Part shown: one piece after another, positions 40,518 to 51,213 of the stretch
Layout: every line of letters begins with the position of its first letter
Position numbering within the stretch: position 1 is the first letter of the stretch
NCBI GenBank assembly: GCA_947494975.1
Contig: CANLXA010000004.1
Span: forward strand, 405,001 to 469,000
Source of the DNA: an uncultured Roseicyclus sp.
GTDB taxonomy: Bacteria > Pseudomonadota > Alphaproteobacteria > Rhodobacterales > Rhodobacteraceae
Direction: 5' to 3'
DNA length: 64,000 bases
Notes under the pieces: generated by a model
Seen by the model: only the letters and a program-made list of their open reading frames with translations
What the model was told of the DNA's origin: nothing
The model's database searches: none
Program-made: the position numbers and the translations under genes

Positions 40518-43073
40518 TCAGAACTGATCCAGCAAACGCCGCAGATACTCCCGTTCCAATTCAGGGCGCTGCTGTTCCGCGGCGCGGTCCCGCAGTAGAT
40601 TCAGGAGTTCCTGCGCACGTTCGCTATCATCGATCGTGCCATTGAGCATCTCGTCCGATCCGAAGGCGCCATTGTTGCCCGCCTGCCGCCCCAGCGGATC
40701 CTGAAGCGGGCGGCTTTCGGCCATGTTGCCCTCGGCCTGGCCCTGTCCGGGCTCCGCGCCCTGCTCTTGTGCCAATGCCTCGCCCAGTTGCGTCATGCCT
40801 TCGCGGATCGCCTCCATGGCCTCCGATTGCAGGTCGAGCGCTTCTGCGATGTCGCCCCGTTCCAGGGCCTCTGCCGCGTCTTCCATCGCCCGGCCCGCAC
40901 CATCGAGCTGGTCCAGCGCCTCATCCCCGGCCTCGGTACCGGTGCCGGGCAGGCGGCGGGCCTGTTCCTCAAGCTGGCGGCGGAGCGCCTCCTGGCGGTC
41001 AGCGAGGGAGCCCGCGCTTTCTTCGTTGTCGCCGCCCTGCCCCTGGCCGGGGTTTTCCCCCTCCTGACCGGGCTGGTTGCCCTGCGGGGCCTGGCCCTGC
41101 TGCTCACCGGGTTGGCCGGGGCGGTTGGGGTTGAACTGATCCTGCAGCTCCTGAAAGCTGTCATCGCTCAGGTTCTGCTGGCCGCGCAACGTATCCTGCA
41201 AACCCTCCATGGCCTGCTGTCCGGGCGTTTGCGGGCCCTCACCGCCCTCACCGCCCTGGGTGATCTCCATGTTTTCCAGCATTTGCTGAAGCGCTTCCAG
41301 CATTTCCATGGCTTCGGCCATACGGCCTTCCTGCATCAGCTCTTCGATACGTTGCAGCATCTCTTCGAGGTCGGACATGGACATTTCCATGTTCTCGCCC
41401 TCGCCCTGATCGGGCTGGTCCGTCTGGTCGCCGAACTCGGTATTGTCGGCCAGCTCCTGCATGTAATCGTTCATCGCCTCGCGCATTTCCTGCATCAACT
41501 GGGCGATTTCCTCATCGCTGGCGCCCTGGCGCATAGCCTCGGCCAAGCGTTCCTGCGCCCGTTGCAGACGCTCAAGGGCGCTGTCGAGATCGCCGATTTC
41601 CAGCTCGAGCGCGGCCTCCCACAGGATCGCCGCCACGTCTTCCTGGGTTTCGATGGAAATCAGGTCAATCGCACTTTCCAGCCGTTGGATGGCGGAGCGG
41701 AGTTGTAGATATACGCCCTGATCCAAGCCCTCTTCGGGCCGGTGCGTCATGGCGCGCAGGAGCTGCGCGGCACGTTCGGCATTGTCGCGGTTCCACAGGA
41801 TATCGCGGCGCAATTCGATGATGCCGTTGGCCATCGGATCGAAGAACCGGCGCCCGGGAAGGCGCTGCACATCGTAGGACATTGTGGCGATCTGGCCCGC
41901 ATCGTCGGTGACGGTGAGGGTCATGGAAACCGGCAGGTTGGCGAAGGGATGCTCGCTCAGATCCTCCAGCACCACTTCGCTGAACTCGGCCCGGTCGCCA
42001 CGGAACGGCATCGGCAGGTCGAGCACCACGGGTTCCCGCGGTTCGGGATCTATGGCAAGGCCATAGCGGCGATCCGCGGCACCGGCGTTCAGGCGGATCG
42101 TGGCGGTGCCGGAGCGGACGCCGTAATCGTCGCTGGCCGTGAAGCCGAACTGCATCGCGCCGGGCGGCTCGCCTTCAACCTCTCCGTCAAGCGCGACATT
42201 GGGTGGATTATCGGGCCGGACGGAAACCTGCCATTCCCGGCCGCCGGGCCCGTCCACGGCCAGCGTGCCAGCGCGCTCCATCGTGACGGTCTGGGCATAG
42301 GCGTTCGGGTCCGGGTCGGGGAGGGGGCCGATATCGGTCCGCAGCGTGATCTCACCCGGAGCCCCATAGGCGCGCAGCGTGACATCGGAGCCGAGCGGCG
42401 CGTCGAACCCCTCAGCCGTGATGTCATTGAGGTAAAGCGACGGCAGGCCGGTATAAAGCGGCGGTTCCACCCAGCCTTCCCATGAAGGCCCGGCCGACGC
42501 CGTGGCGGGCCCGGCCCCAAGCGGAACGTTGCCGACATCGGCCACACGGCCAAACGCGCCGAAGAGAAGCGCCATGGCAATCGCCGTCGCGCCGATATAG
42601 CGCAGCGCGTAAGGGTCGCGCGACGAGAGCCGCAGATCCGGTTCCGGCGCCCGGGCCCCGGCGGCGCGGGCGGCCATGCGCGACACGTGGGTGGCCCAGA
42701 CGGATCGGCTTGCCGGATCGTGGCCACCGACGGCGGGCGTATCGAGAAGCGTGGTGATCGGGCGGCCCGGCATCGTGGCATCCAGACGCTCCAAGGCCTC
42801 GGCATGGGTGGGCATGCGGAATCGAATGAGGCCGAGGATCAGGAAGGCCAGAATAACCAATCCTGCAAGGCCCAACGCGCCCCATGCATAGATACCGGGG
42901 AGCAGTGTGCCCGCCCCGAAGGCGAGGGCGGCAAGCAGCAGGATCGCAAAAGTCCATGCCGGCCAGAAGGCCTGCGCGGCGCGCTCGGCCATCATGCCAA
43001 GGCGCGTCAGCCGCAAGGGCCAGATCAGGCGCTTCAGCGCGCCCTCCTTTGGGGGGATCTGCTCGGTCATCAT
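40518..43073 (-). CDS. DUF4175 (TIGR02302) family protein
   Basis: Two N-terminal TM segments, 'AERAAQAFWPAWTF', C-terminal Q/E/M-rich coiled-coil region 'ENMEITQGG...' typical of TIGR02302. Confidence 0.88.
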   Translation of the reverse strand: MMTEQIPPKEGALKRLIWPLRLTRLGMMAERAAQAFWPAWTFAILLLAALAFGAGTLLPGIYAWGALGLAGLVILAFLILGLIRFRMPTHAEALERLDATMPGRPITTLLDTPAVGGHDPASRSVWATHVSRMAARAAGARAPEPDLRLSSRDPYALRYIGATAIAMALLFGAFGRVADVGNVPLGAGPATASAGPSWEGWVEPPLYTGLPSLYLNDITAEGFDAPLGSDVTLRAYGAPGEITLRTDIGPLPDPDPNAYAQTVTMERAGTLAVDGPGGREWQVSVRPDNPPNVALDGEVEGEPPGAMQFGFTASDDYGVRSGTATIRLNAGAADRRYGLAIDPEPREPVVLDLPMPFRGDRAEFSEVVLEDLSEHPFANLPVSMTLTVTDDAGQIATMSYDVQRLPGRRFFDPMANGIIELRRDILWNRDNAERAAQLLRAMTHRPEEGLDQGVYLQLRSAIQRLESAIDLISIETQEDVAAILWEAALELEIGDLDSALERLQRAQERLAEAMRQGASDEEIAQLMQEMREAMNDYMQELADNTEFGDQTDQPDQGEGENMEMSMSDLEEMLQRIEELMQEGRMAEAMEMLEALQQMLENMEITQGGEGGEGPQTPGQQAMEGLQDTLRGQQNLSDDSFQELQDQFNPNRPGQPGEQQGQAPQGNQPGQEGENPGQGQGGDNEESAGSLADRQEALRRQLEEQARRLPGTGTEAGDEALDQLDGAGRAMEDAAEALERGDIAEALDLQSEAMEAIREGMTQLGEALAQEQGAEPGQGQAEGNMAESRPLQDPLGRQAGNNGAFGSDEMLNGTIDDSERAQELLNLLRDRAAEQQRPELEREYLRRLLDQF

Positions 43074-43107
43074 CCCTTTCACGGGGCACATGCTGCCCGG
43101 CGGGCTG

Positions 43108-44373
43108 CTATACCCACTCGGGGAGTGTATCGCGGTTTATCATGTCGTCAAATGTCGGACGGGCCCGGATGACGGCGAATTGATCGCCTTTGACCAGAAC
43201 TTCGGGGATCAGGGGGCGGCTGTTGTATTCGCTGCTCATCACCGCGCCATAGGCCCCGGCGGAGCGGAAGGCGACCAGATCGCCCTCGGCCAAGGCAGGC
43301 AGACTACGCTGTTTGGCGAAGGTATCGCCGGATTCGCAGACCGGCCCGACGATGTCATAGGGCGTCTGTTCCGCGCCAGGGGCGGGCTCGACCACCGGAA
43401 CGATATCGTGCCAGGCGCCATACATGGCGGGGCGGATCAGGTCATTCATCGCGGCGTCGAGGATCAGGAAATCCCGCCCCTCGCCGTGTTTCACATAGAT
43501 CGTGGAGCCAACCAGCAGGCCCGCATTGCCCGAGATCAGACGGCCCGGCTCAATCTCGATTTCGCAGCCCAGATCGCCGACGGTGCGCTTGATGACCTCG
43601 CCATATTCGATGGGCAGGGGCGGCGCGGTGTTGGAGCGTTGGTATGGAATGCCGAGCCCGCCACCAAGATCGAGGCGGCTGATCGTGTGGCCGTCCGCGC
43701 GGAGCTGATGGGTCAGTTCGGCAACTTTATTGTAGGCGATTTCAAAGGGTTCAAGGTCGGTCAGCTGGCTGCCGATATGAACGTCGATGCCGATCACCTG
43801 CAAACCGGACAGTGCGGCGGCCAGCGCATAAACCTCGCGTGCGCGAGCGATGGGAATGCCAAACTTGTCCTCTGACCGCCCGGTGGAGATCTTGGCGTGG
43901 GTTTTGGCATCGACATCCGGGTTCACGCGGATGGTGATGGGGGCGCTCTTGCCCATCTCGCTGGCAACACGGGACAGACGCGCCATCTCGGGTTCGGATT
44001 CGACGTTGAATTGCCGGATGCCACCGTCGAGCGCGAGCCGCATCTCCGCCTCGGTCTTGCCGACGCCGGAAAACACGATCCTGTCGCCGGGCACGCCAGC
44101 CGCCTTGGCGCGCAGGTATTCGCCGCCCGACACCACGTCCATCCCCGCGCCGAGCGACGCCATATGCTTGATAACAGCTTGATTGGAATTGCTTTTCATC
44201 GCAAAGCAGATCAGGTGCGGCAGGCCGTCCAACGCCTCGGCAAACAGATCGAAGTGACGCGTCAGCGTTGCGGTGGAATAGACGTAGAACGGCGTGCCGA
44301 CACTGGCCGCAATCTCGGGCAGCGGCACATCCTCGGCGTGCAGAATGCCATTTTGATACAGGAAATGATCCAT
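43108..44373 (-). CDS. lysA: diaminopimelate decarboxylase
   Basis: 'FAMKSNSNQAVIKHMASLGAGMDVVSGGEYLRA', 'DLGGGLGIPY', 'GPVCESGDTFAKQRSLP'. Confidence 0.97.
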   Translation of the reverse strand: MDHFLYQNGILHAEDVPLPEIAASVGTPFYVYSTATLTRHFDLFAEALDGLPHLICFAMKSNSNQAVIKHMASLGAGMDVVSGGEYLRAKAAGVPGDRIVFSGVGKTEAEMRLALDGGIRQFNVESEPEMARLSRVASEMGKSAPITIRVNPDVDAKTHAKISTGRSEDKFGIPIARAREVYALAAALSGLQVIGIDVHIGSQLTDLEPFEIAYNKVAELTHQLRADGHTISRLDLGGGLGIPYQRSNTAPPLPIEYGEVIKRTVGDLGCEIEIEPGRLISGNAGLLVGSTIYVKHGEGRDFLILDAAMNDLIRPAMYGAWHDIVPVVEPAPGAEQTPYDIVGPVCESGDTFAKQRSLPALAEGDLVAFRSAGAYGAVMSSEYNSRPLIPEVLVKGDQFAVIRARPTFDDMINRDTLPEWV

Positions 44374-44451
44374 CGCGCGCGCCTTATCCGCCTTGTCAGC
44401 GGCGACGTAGCATCTATCCAATTGGGTTCAAAGCAATTCGGAGGGATGCAG

Positions 44452-45426
44452 ATGGCGAAGACGGCAATTATCGGGGCCCATGGCGGTGCCGAGCAATTCC
44501 GGATTGTGGATCGGGATGTGGGGGAGCCGGGGCCGGGCGAGATCCGCATCCGTCACCATGCCTGTGGGCTGAACTTCATCGATGTGTATCAGCGCACGGG
44601 GCTCTACCCGATGGAACTGCCCCATGCTCTGGGCATGGAGGCGGCGGGTGTGGTCGAGGCCGTGGGGCCGGGTGTGACGCACCTTGAGGCCGGTGACCGG
44701 GCCGCCTATGCGTGTACGCCGCCGGGCGCCTATTGCGAGGCGCGTGTGATGCCCGCGGCGCAGGTCTGCCCGCTTCCGGATGAGATTTCGTTCGAGGACG
44801 GTGCGGCGATGATGCTCAAGGGGCTGACAACTCATTACCTGTTCCGCCGCACAACACCGATCGCAAAGGGCGACACGGTCCTGTTTCACGCGGCGGCGGG
44901 GGGCGTCGGCCTGATCGCGTGCCAATGGGCCGCGAGTGAGGGTATCCGTCTGATCGGCACGGCCGGGACGGAGGAGAAATGTGCGCTGGCCCGCGACCAT
45001 GGCGCAGCGGAGTGCATCAATTACCGGACGGAGGATTGGGTGGCCCGCGTGCGGGAGCTGACCGATGGCAGAGGCGTCGATGTGGTGATGGATGCGGTCG
45101 GCGCCGACACGTTCGATGGCTCGCTGGATTGCCTGCGGCCCTTGGGGTTCATGATTTCCTTCGGGAATGCCTCCGGCCCGGTCCCGCCCTTTGCCCTGGC
45201 GATCCTTGGGCAGAAGGGATCGCTGAAGATCACACGGCCGACGCTGTTCGCCCATATCGCGGAGCACGAGGCCTGCCAGCAGATGGCGGCGGAGTTGTTT
45301 GAGAAAGTCACCTCCGGCGATGTGAGGATCCGTATCGGCCAGAGGTTTCCGTTGGAGGATGTCGCCGAAGCGCACCGCGCGTTGGAGGCGCGCAGGACGA
45401 CCGGGCAAACGGTTCTGACGATCTGA
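44452..45426 (+). CDS. NADPH:quinone oxidoreductase (zeta-crystallin-like MDR)
   Basis: '[37 protein letters not shown]', '[17 protein letters not shown]'; start may be 44446. Confidence 0.94.
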   Translation: MAKTAIIGAHGGAEQFRIVDRDVGEPGPGEIRIRHHACGLNFIDVYQRTGLYPMELPHALGMEAAGVVEAVGPGVTHLEAGDRAAYACTPPGAYCEARVMPAAQVCPLPDEISFEDGAAMMLKGLTTHYLFRRTTPIAKGDTVLFHAAAGGVGLIACQWAASEGIRLIGTAGTEEKCALARDHGAAECINYRTEDWVARVRELTDGRGVDVVMDAVGADTFDGSLDCLRPLGFMISFGNASGPVPPFALAILGQKGSLKITRPTLFAHIAEHEACQQMAAELFEKVTSGDVRIRIGQRFPLEDVAEAHRALEARRTTGQTVLTI

Positions 45427-45427
45427 C

Positions 45428-46459
45428 ATGCGCACGCGTCACGTGATCCACACCGTCTCCGCCCATGCCGAGGGCGAGGTTGGCGACGTCATCACCGGAG
45501 GCATCGCGCCGCCGCCGGGCAACACATTGTGGGAGCAACGGCGCTGGTTGGCCGAAGATGGCACGCTGCGTGCGATTGTCCTGAATGAGCCGCGCGGGGG
45601 CGTGTTTCGCCATGTGAACCTTCTGGTCCCGCCCAAGGATCCGCGCGCCGATGCGGCCTTCTTGATCATGGAGCCGGAGGACACGCCGCCGATGTCGGGG
45701 TCGAACACGATCTGCGTGGCGACCGTGTTGTTGGAGACCGGCATCTTGCCGATAACGGAACCGGAAACGCGACTGACGCTTGAAGTGCCCGCCGGGCTTG
45801 TCGCAATCCGAGCGACCTGCGCAAACGGCAAGGTAGAGCGGATCGCGTTCGAAAATGTGCCGAGCTTCGTGACTGGGCTGGATGTGCCACTGGACGTCCC
45901 GGGCCTGGGGACGATCACGGTTGATACGGCCTACGGGGGCGACTCGGTTGTTCTGGTCGATGCCGGCGCAGTGGGCGTGACGTTGGATCGCGACAAGGCC
46001 CGCGAACTTGTCGAGCTTGGCATTCGCATCACCAATGCGGCCAATGCCCAATTGACGTTTGCGCATCCTGAACGGCCAGATTGGAGCCATTATTCGTTTT
46101 GCATGTTCAACACGCCGGTTGAGCGGCGCGACACCGAGCTGACCTCCACCACGGCGGTTGCGATCCAACCCGGCAAAATCGACCGCTCGCCCACCGGCAC
46201 AGCGCAAAGCGCCCGGCTGGCGGTGCTTCATGCGCGGGGGCAGATGGGCATAGATGAGACGCTGATCGCGCGGTCGATCATTGGCTCGGAGTTCCGCTGT
46301 CGGATCCTTGGGGAAGCTGCCGTAGGGGATGTGCCTGCGATCCGGCCGGAAATCAGCGGGCGCGCCTGGATCACTGGCACACATCAACACATGGTTGATC
46401 CCGATGATCCATGGCCCGAAGGCTACAAGCTGTCGGACACCTGGCCGCGCATCCGCTAG
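45428..46459 (+). CDS. proline racemase family protein (hydroxyproline epimerase/dehydratase-like)
   Basis: '[19 protein letters not shown]', '[20 protein letters not shown]', '[23 protein letters not shown]'. Confidence 0.9.
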   Translation: MRTRHVIHTVSAHAEGEVGDVITGGIAPPPGNTLWEQRRWLAEDGTLRAIVLNEPRGGVFRHVNLLVPPKDPRADAAFLIMEPEDTPPMSGSNTICVATVLLETGILPITEPETRLTLEVPAGLVAIRATCANGKVERIAFENVPSFVTGLDVPLDVPGLGTITVDTAYGGDSVVLVDAGAVGVTLDRDKARELVELGIRITNAANAQLTFAHPERPDWSHYSFCMFNTPVERRDTELTSTTAVAIQPGKIDRSPTGTAQSARLAVLHARGQMGIDETLIARSIIGSEFRCRILGEAAVGDVPAIRPEISGRAWITGTHQHMVDPDDPWPEGYKLSDTWPRIR

Positions 46460-46773
46460 GCCGTCCGCGCACGTTGGAGGGTCAGGAACAACAGCGCCAG
46501 CGGCAGGCCCGCGGAAACGCCGATTCCGAAGGTTGCGGGGATGACCAGCAGCCACCACCACTCCCGGCGGGTCACGAACTCCACCACAACCCAGACGCAC
46601 AGCGAGATGGCCGAGATCGTCAGGTCCCAAGTGAGGCCCGTTGTTGCCTCGTTCACGTACCAGGCGTCGATCATCGGGCCGAGATCCCAGCCGTTCTGGT
46701 CGAACCAGGCGTAGAAATGGCGCCAGGGATAATAGATCCCGGCGAAAAACAGGGCGAGGTAGATGTAGCGCAT
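46456..46773 (-). CDS. DUF2834 domain-containing membrane protein
   Basis: '[24 protein letters not shown]', '[17 protein letters not shown]'. Confidence 0.8.
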   Translation of the reverse strand: MRYIYLALFFAGIYYPWRHFYAWFDQNGWDLGPMIDAWYVNEATTGLTWDLTISAISLCVWVVVEFVTRREWWWLLVIPATFGIGVSAGLPLALLFLTLQRARTA

Positions 46774-46960
46774 GTGGCAAACCTCCGGCTTCGTTTGGGC
46801 GTGACGTAGTGCCGGAAGACGGGGCCGTCCATGCAGGGCCTGCGGCATTAATGATGCTGCGTCACAATTGACGCCTGCGTCACCTCCGCGCTAGGCCTCC
46901 CGGAACGCCATTTCCGGGCTAGGATTCCCAGCCTGACGACAGCCTGAGGGGACGACAAAG

Positions 46961-48610
46961 ATGTCCGAGATCGAACGCGAGAGCATGGAATACGACGTGG
47001 TGATCGTCGGTGCGGGGCCGGCGGGCCTGAGCTCCGCGATCCGCCTGAAGCAGTTGGATGCGGATCTGAACGTCGTGGTTCTGGAAAAGGGCTCGGAAGT
47101 GGGCGCGCATATCCTGTCGGGCGCGGTGCTGGACCCGGCGGGGCTTGATGCGCTGATCCCGGATTGGAAGGAAAAGGGCGCGCCGCTGAACGTGCCAGTG
47201 AAAAGCGATGCCTTTTACATGCTCGGCGAGGCCGGGGGCATTCGTATCCCCAATTTCCCGATGCCGCCCCTGATGAATAATCACGGCAACTACATCGTGT
47301 CGATGGGCAATGTCTGCCGCTGGATGGCGGAGCAGGCCGAAGAGCTTGGTGTTGAAATCTTCCCGGGCATGGCATGTTCCGAGTTGGTCTACGGTGAGAA
47401 TGGCGAGGTACGTGGCGTCGTTGCCGGGGTTTTCGGCCTCGAAGAAGACGGCTCCATCGGCGAGAACACCGAGCCGGGGATGGAACTGCTTGGAAAGTAC
47501 GTGTTCCTGAGCGAGGGCGTGCGCGGGAGCCTCTCGAAAGAGGTGATCGAGAAATTTCAGTTGGATGCCGACAGCGAGCCGCAGAAGTATGGGCTCGGAA
47601 TGAAGGAAATTTGGGAGATCGACCCCGACAAGCACAAGGAAGGCGCTGTGTTCCACTCGCTTGGCTGGCCTTTGGGCAAGAACGCGGCGGGCGGGTCGTT
47701 TGTCTATCACGCCGAAAACAACCAGGTGTTCATCGGCCTTGTGACCGCGCTGAATTACCAGAACCCGCATCTCTATCCCTACATGGAATTCCAGCGCTTT
47801 AAGCATCATCCGATGATCGCAAAGCTTCTGGAGGGCGGCAAACGCGTGGCGTATGGCGCGCGGGCGATCGCACAGGGTGGCTGGCAGTCGATGCCCAAGG
47901 CCTGTTTCCCGGGTGGTGCGCTTCTGGGTTGTTCTGTCGGCCTCGTGAACGTGCCTCGGATCAAGGGCAACCATAACGCGATGCTGTCCGGGATTGCCGC
48001 CGCCGAGGCTGCCTTTGCCGCGATTGGTGCCGGACGCGCCAGCGATGAGTTGACCGAATACAACACCGCGCTGCGCGAGGGGCCGGTGGGCCGGGACCTT
48101 TACAAGGTGCGCAACGTGAAGCCCTTCCAATCCAACAATGGTGTGCTGGGCGCGCTGGGGCTGGGCGGGTTCGACATGTGGACGAACACGCTCGGTTTTT
48201 CGATCTTCGGCACCAAGAGTCACGGGAAGTCCGACGCGGATGCGACGCAGAAGGCCGCGCGGTGGAACCCGATCGACTATCCCAAGCCCGATGGCAAGCT
48301 GAGCTTCGATCGGCTGACGAACGTGAGTTATTCCTTCACCAACCACGAGGAAAGTCAGCCTGCGCACCTGAAGCTGAAGGACCCGAGCATTCCGATTGCG
48401 GTGAACCTGCCGGAATATGCAGAACCGGCGCAGCGCTATTGCCCGGCGGGCGTCTATGAGGTGGTGGAGGAAGACGGCAAGGATCCGCGCTTCATCATCA
48501 ACTTCCAGAACTGCGTGCATTGCAAGACCTGCGATATCAAGGATCCGTCCCAGAACATCCACTGGACGGTGCCGCAAGGCGGTGATGGGCCGAATTACCC
48601 CAACATGTGA
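46961..48610 (+). CDS. electron transfer flavoprotein-ubiquinone oxidoreductase
   Basis: 'VVIVGAGPAGLSSAIRLKQL', C-terminal 4Fe-4S 'NCVHCKTCDIKDPSQNIHWTVPQGGDGPNYPNM'. Confidence 0.97.
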   Translation: MSEIERESMEYDVVIVGAGPAGLSSAIRLKQLDADLNVVVLEKGSEVGAHILSGAVLDPAGLDALIPDWKEKGAPLNVPVKSDAFYMLGEAGGIRIPNFPMPPLMNNHGNYIVSMGNVCRWMAEQAEELGVEIFPGMACSELVYGENGEVRGVVAGVFGLEEDGSIGENTEPGMELLGKYVFLSEGVRGSLSKEVIEKFQLDADSEPQKYGLGMKEIWEIDPDKHKEGAVFHSLGWPLGKNAAGGSFVYHAENNQVFIGLVTALNYQNPHLYPYMEFQRFKHHPMIAKLLEGGKRVAYGARAIAQGGWQSMPKACFPGGALLGCSVGLVNVPRIKGNHNAMLSGIAAAEAAFAAIGAGRASDELTEYNTALREGPVGRDLYKVRNVKPFQSNNGVLGALGLGGFDMWTNTLGFSIFGTKSHGKSDADATQKAARWNPIDYPKPDGKLSFDRLTNVSYSFTNHEESQPAHLKLKDPSIPIAVNLPEYAEPAQRYCPAGVYEVVEEDGKDPRFIINFQNCVHCKTCDIKDPSQNIHWTVPQGGDGPNYPNM

Positions 48611-48699
48611 GCGCCCCGCGACAACCTGAGGGGCGAGTGATTGCCCTTCCCCGAGCCGCGCCCTAGACTCTCCGACAAGACCGCTTGGAGGAGAGCTGA

Positions 48700-50391
48700 A
48701 TGCCCCTGAACAGACCTTTGTTTGCCCTTGCGATCGTGGCCGGATTGGCCGCGCCTGCACTGGCGTCCGCCGATGGGTTGGCGGGGTCTTACCTGGCCGC
48801 ACGCTCGGCGGCGATCACAGGCGACCACGCCGCCGCGGCCACCTACTTCGACCGCGCCCTGGCGCTTGATCCGGGCAATCCGTTCCTGATCAGCAACGCG
48901 ATCTTTGCCAACGCATCATTGGGAAATTGGGAGCGGGCCGCCGAGGTGGCCGACGCCCTGCCGCCCGATGCGGACGGACAAGAACTGGCCCATCTGGTGC
49001 GCTTCGTGCGGCAGGTGAATACCGGGGAACTGGCCGAGGCGCAGGCGCTGATCGAGGCGGGGCAAGGACCGGGTCCCCTGGCCGACGGTCTGGCTCTGGC
49101 CTGGCTCAGCTTCGGGCAGGGCGACATGTCGGGCGCGGTCGCGCAATTCGAGGCCTTGGGGCGCGAGCGCGGGCTGGAAGAACTGGCCGCGCTGCATCTG
49201 GCCCTGGCGCGCGCCGCCGTCGGCGATTTCGAGGCGGCCCACGAGATCCTGTCCGGCGGGGCCGGCGTGAGCATCACCAATACCGAGCGGGTGGTCCGCG
49301 CGCGGGCCGAGATCATGGTGCAGCTTGGCCAGCGGGCCGAGGCCCTGGACCTGCTTGACGGGTATACTCAAGCGGTACCGGATCCGGGGTTGCTGGCCCT
49401 GCAGGCGCAGATCGGTGCAGGTGCGGAGGAGCCTTATGACTTTGTGACCGATGTGCAGGACGGCGTGGCCGAAGTGTTCTTCACCACGGCGCAGTTGCTG
49501 TCTGGCGACAGGAACCGGTCGCTTCCGCTCTTGATGGCGCAGGCCGCCCGGGGTGTGGATGCCGAGCACACCGACGCGATCCTGCTGGCTGGGGAATTGA
49601 TGGCGGAAGATGGCCAGATCGAGTTGGCCGCCGCCACGTTCGGCGCGGTGCCCCAAGGTGATGCGAATTACATCGAGGCGCAGATGGGGCGCGCCGAAGC
49701 GTTGGCGGAGATGGGTCAGAACGAAGAGGCGATCACCATCCTGTCGGATCTTGTGGCCGCCCGACCGGAACTGGCTTCGTTGCAGGCGGCCTATGGCGAT
49801 ATCTTGCGGCAGAACGAGATGTTCGAAGAGGCCATCGTGGCTTATTCGGCCGTGCTTGATCTGGTTGATGCGGATCTCTCGCGCTACTGGTTCATCCACT
49901 ATGCCCGCGCGATCTGTTACCATCAGCTGGATGATTGGCCGCCAGCGGAAGCCGATTTTCGCCGCGCCCTGGAGTTGAATCCCGAGCAGCCCAACGTATT
50001 GAATTACCTTGGCTATTCCCTGGTGGAGCAGCGCCGGAATTTCGACGAGGCGCTCGACATGATCCAGCGCGCCGTCGCCGCGCGCCCAGAGAGTGGCTAC
50101 ATTACCGACAGCCTTGGCTGGGTTCTCTACCGGTTGGGTCGCTTCGAGGAAGCCGTCGCCCCGATGGAGCGCGCGGTGGAGTTGGAGCCCAATGACAGCA
50201 TCGTCAACGATCACCTCGGCGACGTCTACTGGATGGTGGGCCGTTACCGCGAGGCGGAGTTCCAATGGCACCGCGCCCTGTCCTTCGATCCGGAGCCGGA
50301 AGAGGCCGAGCGCATTCGCCTGAAGCTCGATGTCGGGCTTTACGAGGTGCTGGAGCAGGAAGGCGGCGTAGGCGCCCTTGAAGAAGAGTGA
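48700..50391 (+). CDS. tetratricopeptide repeat protein (exported)
   Basis: Signal-like N-terminus; multiple TPRs e.g. 'EQPNVLNYLGYSLVEQRRNFDEALDMIQRAVAARPESGYITDSLGWVLYRLGRFEEAV'. Confidence 0.92.
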   Translation: MPLNRPLFALAIVAGLAAPALASADGLAGSYLAARSAAITGDHAAAATYFDRALALDPGNPFLISNAIFANASLGNWERAAEVADALPPDADGQELAHLVRFVRQVNTGELAEAQALIEAGQGPGPLADGLALAWLSFGQGDMSGAVAQFEALGRERGLEELAALHLALARAAVGDFEAAHEILSGGAGVSITNTERVVRARAEIMVQLGQRAEALDLLDGYTQAVPDPGLLALQAQIGAGAEEPYDFVTDVQDGVAEVFFTTAQLLSGDRNRSLPLLMAQAARGVDAEHTDAILLAGELMAEDGQIELAAATFGAVPQGDANYIEAQMGRAEALAEMGQNEEAITILSDLVAARPELASLQAAYGDILRQNEMFEEAIVAYSAVLDLVDADLSRYWFIHYARAICYHQLDDWPPAEADFRRALELNPEQPNVLNYLGYSLVEQRRNFDEALDMIQRAVAARPESGYITDSLGWVLYRLGRFEEAVAPMERAVELEPNDSIVNDHLGDVYWMVGRYREAEFQWHRALSFDPEPEEAERIRLKLDVGLYEVLEQEGGVGALEEE

Positions 50392-51200
50392 GGCTTTTCG
50401 CGCCCGCGAAGGTCAATCTGGCACTTCACGTGACGGGCAAGCGGGCCGATGGCTATCACCTGCTGGATTCGCTGATCGTGTTTGCGGATGTGGGCGATTG
50501 GCTTGAGATAGAACCCTCCGATACTCTGACCCTGACCGTCACAGGACCAAAAGCGGCAGGCGTGCCAGACGATACGCGCAACCTTGTCTGGCGCGCAGCG
50601 GAATTTCTGGCGCCGGGGCGCGGGGCCGCGATCACCCTTGAAAAACACTTGCCCCATGCCGGCGGGATCGGTGGCGGCTCGGCAGATGCGGCGGCTGCTC
50701 TGCGCGGATTGTCCGAGATGTGGGGGATCGCTGTGCCAGACGGCACGTGCACACTTGGCGCGGATGTGCCTGCCTGCCTTCGCAGCACACCCTCCCGGAT
50801 GCGTGGAATTGGCGATCTGCTGGACGATGTGCCGCCTTTGCCCGGGCTGTGGATTGTGTTGGTGAACCCCGGTGTCGAGGTGCCAACCGGCGCTGTCTTC
50901 GGGGCGCTCGACGGAGTGGATAACGCGCCGTTGCCTGAGCCTGTCTGGGATGGGTTGGATGGCTTTTCCGCATGGCTTGCGGTGACAAGAAACGATCTGG
51001 AAGCGCCCGCGATGGAGGCTCAGCCTGTGATCGGGAGGGTGCTGGAGGCCCTGGCGCGGACAGAGAATTGCCTGCTGGCCCGCATGAGTGGCTCCGGGGC
51101 GACGTGTTTCGGTATCTACGCGGACGAAGCGGCTGCAAATGCCGCCGCCGCGGCGATGCCGCGCGGATGGTGGATCAAAGCCGTACGGGTGCTGGTTTAA
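50388..51200 (+). CDS. ispE: 4-(cytidine 5'-diphospho)-2-C-methyl-D-erythritol kinase
   Basis: 'FAPAKVNLALHVTGKRADGYHLLDSLIVF', 'HAGGIGGGSADAAAAL', 'ARMSGSGATCFG'. Confidence 0.96.
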   Translation: MRLFAPAKVNLALHVTGKRADGYHLLDSLIVFADVGDWLEIEPSDTLTLTVTGPKAAGVPDDTRNLVWRAAEFLAPGRGAAITLEKHLPHAGGIGGGSADAAAALRGLSEMWGIAVPDGTCTLGADVPACLRSTPSRMRGIGDLLDDVPPLPGLWIVLVNPGVEVPTGAVFGALDGVDNAPLPEPVWDGLDGFSAWLAVTRNDLEAPAMEAQPVIGRVLEALARTENCLLARMSGSGATCFGIYADEAAANAAAAAMPRGWWIKAVRVLV

Positions 51201-51213
51201 TGTTCGAACAGAT

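Noticed and set aside
40800-41700. Overlapping plus-strand ORF 40767..41708 opposite DUF4175
   Set aside because: Leu/His/Phe-rich shadow of the Q/E/M-rich DUF4175 C-terminus; no start context or motif support.
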